From positions 1 to 64,000 of the forward strand of contig CAZFQG010000002.1 of the NCBI GenBank assembly GCA_964520785.1: DNA of 64,000 nucleotides, read 5' to 3'. Both the position numbers and the translations under genes were made by a program. The notes beneath the pieces are model-generated. The model did not search any database. It saw only the letters and a list, made by a program, of their open reading frames with translations, and was not told the DNA's origin. Shown here one piece after another: positions 62,901 to 64,000 of the stretch (within the stretch, counting starts at the first letter, position 1; every line of letters starts with the position of its first letter). Source of the stretch: CAZFQG01 sp964520785. Its GTDB lineage: Bacteria; Planctomycetota; Planctomycetia; Pirellulales; Thermoguttaceae.

Positions 62901-64000
62901 ATCCCGTTCGTCGCGTAATGGATGCTGGCGTATTGGACGGTGGACCCGGGGTATTCCTGGGTCGCGCGGAGGCGGACCTGCAACTGGTAGGCACCGGAGG
63001 TGAGGCCTTCTCCGGTCGCGCCGGAGGCGCTTCGGACGCGCACGTAGTAGGTCCGGGTTTGGCCGGCGGTGCCCGGCAGAACGACGCGCATGCCGGCGTC
63101 CATCATATTGACGGAGTAGGTATCCTTACTTAGCCAAGCGTCGCGGTCCATGGGCGCGGCGAACATCGGCTGGGCGAGGCCCCGGTTGACGTAGACCTCC
63201 GCCGCGCCGATCTGCTCGGCGTAGGAGTTGTCGGAGGCGGCGAAGACGACCTGGCCGTCGGCGTCGATGAGTTCGACGACCGTGTCGAGCGCCTGGCTGG
63301 TGCGGTCGATGTCGATCCAGACCTCGGTCCCGGCGGTGGCGTCAAAGCTGTAGACGTCCATATCGTTGGTATCGTCCGCGCGGATCGCGCCGTTGACCTG
63401 GAAACCCAGGCGAAGCACGTCGTCGCCGGATTTTTCGTTCTTGGCGAGTTTTCCGAGGTATTGGGCGTTCTTGGGCTCGTCGTTCGTCGTCCCCGATTTC
63501 GGGTCGAAAACCGCCTCTCGCTCCTGCACGACGGCGACGTTCCGGTCGTTGGAGTACTTCTCCAGGCGGATGCTCCGCCATCTTCCGGCCGTCGGGACGC
63601 CGTTGGCGTTGTCCGTGTTCGTTTGGGGATTGCCCCAAGGATCGAAGCCGGCGCCGAACGAATCGTCCTCCAGGGCCGTCAAAACGACCGGGTGACCGGG
63701 AGTTCCGATGATCTGCAACGTACCGCCGATGCGGTCATCGATCTCCTGGGCGACGCCCATCGCGGTGAAACCGGCTTGCGGGCCGGAAAGCTTCACGACC
63801 AGGCTCTCGCTACCGGAACTTTGCAGACGCAGGCCGCTGTAGGTGTGGTGGTTGGGAATGACGATCTCGTCGCGGACGACGTGAACGATATCGGTGTCAT
63901 CCCAGATCGACTCCGTGGTGAGGGTGCCTCCGCGGACCAACATGCCGTTGATGCCGTTGTTCGTCATCCGGTTCTCGCGGACGAGCGGGCCGTAATTGTC
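50921..64000 (-). CDS. Giant surface protein, N-terminus beyond the window: PPC, choice-of-anchor L, beta-helix, six GEVED domains, split Calx-beta, dockerin
   Basis: At least 4359 residues; the frame is open through base 64000 (upstream codons read DNYGPLVRENRM), so Met at 63967 is not the true start. Order from the visible end: PPC-like domain (about 63460-63000), long beta-rich region with repeated MPGNTPVLIHAxMxxAEVA motifs, choice-of-anchor L (about 58005-57290), right-handed beta-helix (about 57245-56590), five GEVED domains (DFGDAP to GEVEDY, about 56030-53530), a Calx-beta domain split by an inserted eight-repeat propeller (53515-51985), a sixth GEVED, and a type I dockerin (GDLNGDGVVNTGDLDLVRSN and GDANGDGVVNTGDLDLIRAN, 51413-51250). 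The tail has DAVFGQE and ends DAIFGDYR. Cell-surface or matrix scaffold. Confidence 0.85.
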   Translation of the reverse strand, partial: DNYGPLVRENRMTNNGINGMLVRGGTLTTESIWDDTDIVHVVRDEIVIPNHHTYSGLRLQSSGSESLVVKLSGPQAGFTAMGVAQEIDDRIGGTLQIIGTPGHPVVLTALEDDSFGAGFDPWGNPQTNTDNANGVPTAGRWRSIRLEKYSNDRNVAVVQEREAVFDPKSGTTNDEPKNAQYLGKLAKNEKSGDDVLRLGFQVNGAIRADDTNDMDVYSFDATAGTEVWIDIDRTSQALDTVVELIDADGQVVFAASDNSYAEQIGAAEVYVNRGLAQPMFAAPMDRDAWLSKDTYSVNMMDAGMRVVLPGTAGQTRTYYVRVRSASGATGEGLTSGAYQLQVRLRATQEYPGSTVQYASIHYATNGIEMFGLPANSPLLAETSEYQEFIETPEGLMWTWNSNNDTRENAIDIGNLLQTNAAAIKVIGDISSPTDVDWFQFQIDLTGVQSIEGVNADTPAMWPVVFDIDYADGTGRPDTQIWVFDDEGRLIYRGDDSNIADDAVRGMRTDKDNLAAGSFGAKDPYVGPVFLSRSGTYYVAVTGPGMVADALKQDLIRREPVNSVNRVAEDHITLGLGNIEEGEPSEAVLSALGRPLAPNQAPVELFSGTNVFELALAVDQFHLGDVVLYVTNGADVFTIDPFTGVVETDLTGPTAVISGGETNPFGDIIMRADGRLFGMSTGAFDADSGHYMQISTADGAILYDQDDGIITYESQVDDDIEYVVANVGIQFEAMVFIPHDMLGAFQLARGENPLEPGAFLAVGNRLGGSDIEYDQNVMYLFNADGVAVRPATTPLDDPDEWVESMPIPYGWLQSAPFIGVVPAENRINDLYDDLTDGMYFSIKEDDVEEPGLDPEDPPIFIDGVEFTFELDFGFEVRYVEDEQVRDGDTFVVNGTTFEFDDGRTHILTVESFNGLADGDTFTIHNENGALANFEIDFDGALENEDFNAVYLQGVSSNNAAAQALANAINGATVSGGSALGVTATVSGSQILLSGDADGDGNDGALVSVAGLAGVSYVNTAGVAPGNRIISFDPAAGRFSVLQAAVDGINAFYADGAFAGGNRITLNAPVTSVDFAGTPAFFQTAGAAPGVMPGNVPVLVHAGMTSAEVASAISIAINTANVGGETPDFSAEAGGGAVRIGNLSDSNRIIVRNAPGLTASGGGSGGRITGLTFVNGNLYAVDDQGGFYQVDDFTTPGMEVVNEPKVTDPDADPPEEEDFWRIRHIDGVGAALMPIVVFEDAPFSGLDRGPATVGRGLTEEGELEPTGPYAEMLFATDSQGRLHAFDLEGVPQPIFFDGFSTIPTGLGYINGVTFSNIDYNLWHPTARYDETPGHGVTTAHDMSRQEPDYPIPGGTSFYFGLEDPDGDGSIYAQPGAAMYREFDTPLNQAIFASSGYTSEELLNTYDTPGGAYGALTTNTFSLAGYSRADRPKLFFNYFLDTEGGDVWDGAQVYISADGAAWDLLASNTNLYGESPLEYAFDPTVLDEEDARRVELNDDVGGGWRQAVVNLLPYAGLDNLRLRFVFSTAGKLNVGDAPGSFASNTTGAYLTAIPGNQLIDGDSLTIDEQMFEFDMGFSLVLPNVAGAAIALGETITIDGETASATLEFVEQAGQEMPGNTPVLIHAAMSTAEVADALFDAVSAAFPNDPEADPPLVGEVIAHVKDNRVYLQGAMNVATDAEALLVEGDAPGTVTGESMNGEPAVAVPIHAGMTAAEVAHALATVIDATFSEEDLPDFFTSIKVDGEFLHVIGHQVIPPDPFTGEPPLALPFSNFLMGDGEHLANDIPLDRFANNGRGQNNRFEGFYIDDIIIGFTERGEMITDAEPEDTFSPQTTGSAITTGRYELEIRTGTQYGMLYMGDLVLFSAYDTNDRMSDSLTLWAPAAKEISEGHTFTVSDGVNVVTFQFLDAALGNEPQEGAVPIVFTGEELLGELASLIAHTINSVAELDVIASHNMVETSNQIDLFGAAHTTGMDVLYFGGTQNGTLGAAIPSDVVTTTPSTDANKLRDALLGTGIMPIGDATLVSSDVSAGFWTDGRNSGILLTTGDVAAAAGPNMDGASVGDASGLGDADLDAEFGVITTDATSLEFDFAWQGGDLFLQFFFASEEFNEMFSEDVRTILEENGLTLADLAFDVMSVFVDGVNIALLPKTGIPVNASTINPELNEKYFIDNDPELEGPYFELFGYDGFTIPFNAVVEDLAAGEHHIKIVISDTMMNLPLPIPELEEYEFDSAIFLTAGSLGALRPTVYGTENYYDHGGLWQGDENRERPQGQTIIDSNHITNSLQNGIVFDMSFPDAYAHPGPAAWLQVVNQGSLVPAATIRNNLVVSSGDGGILFGGFPFPPYDGQIFTQGANAVPFGRIVNNTIYGGTLRSDSYGIRVEDYAGPTILNNIISSVGTGIEIDASSRATTVYDNTIYHNVVTPIAGGVLKNLDDVLGANDALFVDAERGNFYLDRGSVAIDSAVNVVQDRLEMSSVRDPLGIARSPILAPDYDLYGQLRTDDPSVAPPPGLGQNVFKDRGAIDRTDFAGPTAGLTNPLDNGAADRNRGLGDVYVISKQLVNFSIQLADAGVGVNNFSVVSSAVQLYRDGVLLEDGLDYFFQYNTNTKVIRLVPVAGIWADGHKYTIHLDNGADGIRDLANNPIAPNRLNGQTRFSIEIAGMDFGDAPPDAGFPTTLAQNGARHIIVPNYHLGYGVSSEPDARYNADATADTYDDGIVFPTATLRPGTQTEVAVTFTVPDDPAFQGGWLSGWIDFNGNGDWNDPGEQVFVDEMLYYDENADPDPTDDFRVNTVVFTIVVPQDAVMGRVFARFRMSTDGGLGVTGEASSGEVEDYAILIGQLTDFGDAPSDRGYPTLLAEDGARHLLGTGLFLGYAVDDEVDGLPHPQALGDDLDGIDDEDGILFDGYVLSGQTATFTVIASGTGYLNAWIDYNGDGDWDDAGEQIFTDMPLDAGTHELTVDVPAGLTPKETFGRFRFSSEAGLTPRGLAPDGEVEDYRVLIMDVARDFGDAPVSYPTLLNNNGAWHAASDLYLGSFIDYELDGQPNATATGDDMTYLDDEDGVRFPEVLVRGERTISVKVSGGGYLNAWIDLNQDGRWTGAEQVITGLWVEPPADGSEWVDVTFTIPATAQLGKTFARFRFSSVETLSYQGGAPDGEVEDYLITIGRADFGDAPQGQIYKFPATGAWADYPTKGKSAAFHLESNLRLGARIDYENDGIPTPNADGDDNTGVDDEDGVLIDQWRLPAGEQRLITVNASEFGYLNAWIDFNQDGDWDDPGEHFIIARPLTAGQNLIYVDIPETVVPGKTFARFRFSSVEDLPYHGMAPDGEVEDYAIVIGHRDYGDAPSWYEQGDPASHLLSDVFLGSLIDVELAPQSSNDALGDDLSDLDDEDGVIIPDGRLAIGRNRPITVIASTAGYLNAWIDFGQNGNWSDPGDQVLRGYELNAGTNQVFIDIPTNARVGNTFARFRFSSEQYLDPTGPAADGEVEDYRIEIYNPSSVATFPDVRFMVAEGHEGLTPIDVAVRRVGTFDEQIVFDYTTADGTATVADSDYQSASGTIVFGPASPLNPVIEPWDVQSLTGGLSNEVVYHIFGDYLVWESKVDGDWEVYLWNNSSDDTAYWPDGRPKIQKLTDNDHEDRFSNIYADGSVVHVVWASRESQTDDYEVWLWRDVVNDGLPPQVYRLSDNATDDTLPQVSATHVAWLGHDGSDREIYLLDIAERIAVGPGYQAKNISDNSFHDADPRLSGSRVVWVGQEAGDTEIYLYDAVRFELDGTEAQRITSNSTDDIRPQIDGRNVVWQNNGNIFLYQIAVNPVDQMPPRNLLQNFAGTVPTSNQNPQIGGGNIVWQGYNSGFGGGWEIFRVQIDRLNDPAYLGAGVQNLSNNGAAYDEQPAVSGSQVVWRTLESGQWDVHHYDLAKDTRATNISNDEGFNSTPLVSGSMVVWRHLGDGQSNYEIIVAERGIPYMEQSITLYVNGDTRIEDDEYFLLRVTGEGFEVEKPIWILNDDPGTNPAHTVGLDFGDAGFDPVNPLEFVYPTLLEDDGARHVVDQVLYLGDSVDTEDPAEVRPDANALGDDYLYRDDEDGVFFTNPLRQGQAATITVVASAPGKLDAWFDFNRDGSWAGYTDQSTGEWVDEKVFDSIDLAAGDNILSVMVPPSAYIGDSIARFRLSSAGGLSYTGSAPDGEVEDHLFTVGAAAARIPGDLNGDGVVNTGDLDLVRSNWGLSVTKGNTLRGDANGDGVVNTGDLDLIRANWGATLPAAAFAAPMSAANESAPAEDATEAPVYGPKTRDQAGSVRRLLTAAQDAVFGQERDDDVSPAGGGLAELAWAYEFERLRAKAQSNRSTDTPKVSAADAIFGDYR

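Noticed and set aside
1..64000. tRNA, rRNA, CRISPR array or insertion sequence
   Set aside because: No T-loop-like tRNA pattern, rRNA core sequence, regular direct repeat array, transposase or terminal repeat was found on either strand by eye.

Overview
The window looks like chromosomal DNA of a planctomycete, probably Pirellulales or a close relative. Three secreted proteins end in PEP-CTERM sorting tails (229-1290, 25708-26838, 38512-40281). One giant surface protein carries GEVED repeats and a dockerin, and its neighbour starts with a LEPR-XLL-like motif. A cytochrome with a HzsA-like region is fused to a SUMF1-type module. There are also several LRR membrane proteins, an Asp-box secreted protein, Tat-type oxidoreductases and a Uma2 protein. 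The DNA is GC-rich, so most long opposite-strand ORFs are shadows. No rRNA, tRNA, CRISPR array, prophage or insertion sequence was seen. An assembly gap of 10 N lies at 15017-15026, inside thi4.

Left part (1-12.6 kb): a PEP-CTERM beta-propeller-like protein with two palindromic operator candidates upstream, then a rightward run. The run holds a large pseudopilin, a MotA/TolQ/ExbB-like channel protein, two paralogous single-helix ExbD/MotB-like partners of which only one keeps the transmembrane Asp, and a 1328-residue discoidin / propeller / HzsA-like di-CXXCH / SUMF1-like protein. The three-gene channel module is the most interesting system here.

Middle (12.6-38.3 kb): mostly metabolism and housekeeping. 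It holds an Fe-type alcohol dehydrogenase, an aquaglyceroporin, hydG followed by a sulfide-type thi4, a YdjM-like membrane protein, CvpA, an LRR protein, accA, a degenerate Ser/Thr kinase, a Gfo/Idh/MocA oxidoreductase, Uma2, glyS, a rhomboid protease, a FabZ-like dehydratase, a 32-residue very basic protein, a TIM-barrel isomerase, L-rhamnose isomerase, and a sigma-54 response regulator with its histidine kinase behind an inverted repeat that overlaps a good promoter. C-rich/G-rich elements (core CCCCTGCCCT) recur in many of the intergenic gaps of this part.

Right part (38.3-64 kb): leftward genes for envelope and surface proteins. They are a two-discoidin PEP-CTERM protein, a sialidase-like secreted protein, two paralogous membrane LRR proteins (one broken by a frameshift), a seven-repeat SdrD_B-type adhesin, a seven-blade WD40 protein, and a surface protein of more than 4359 residues that runs off the right edge of the window.
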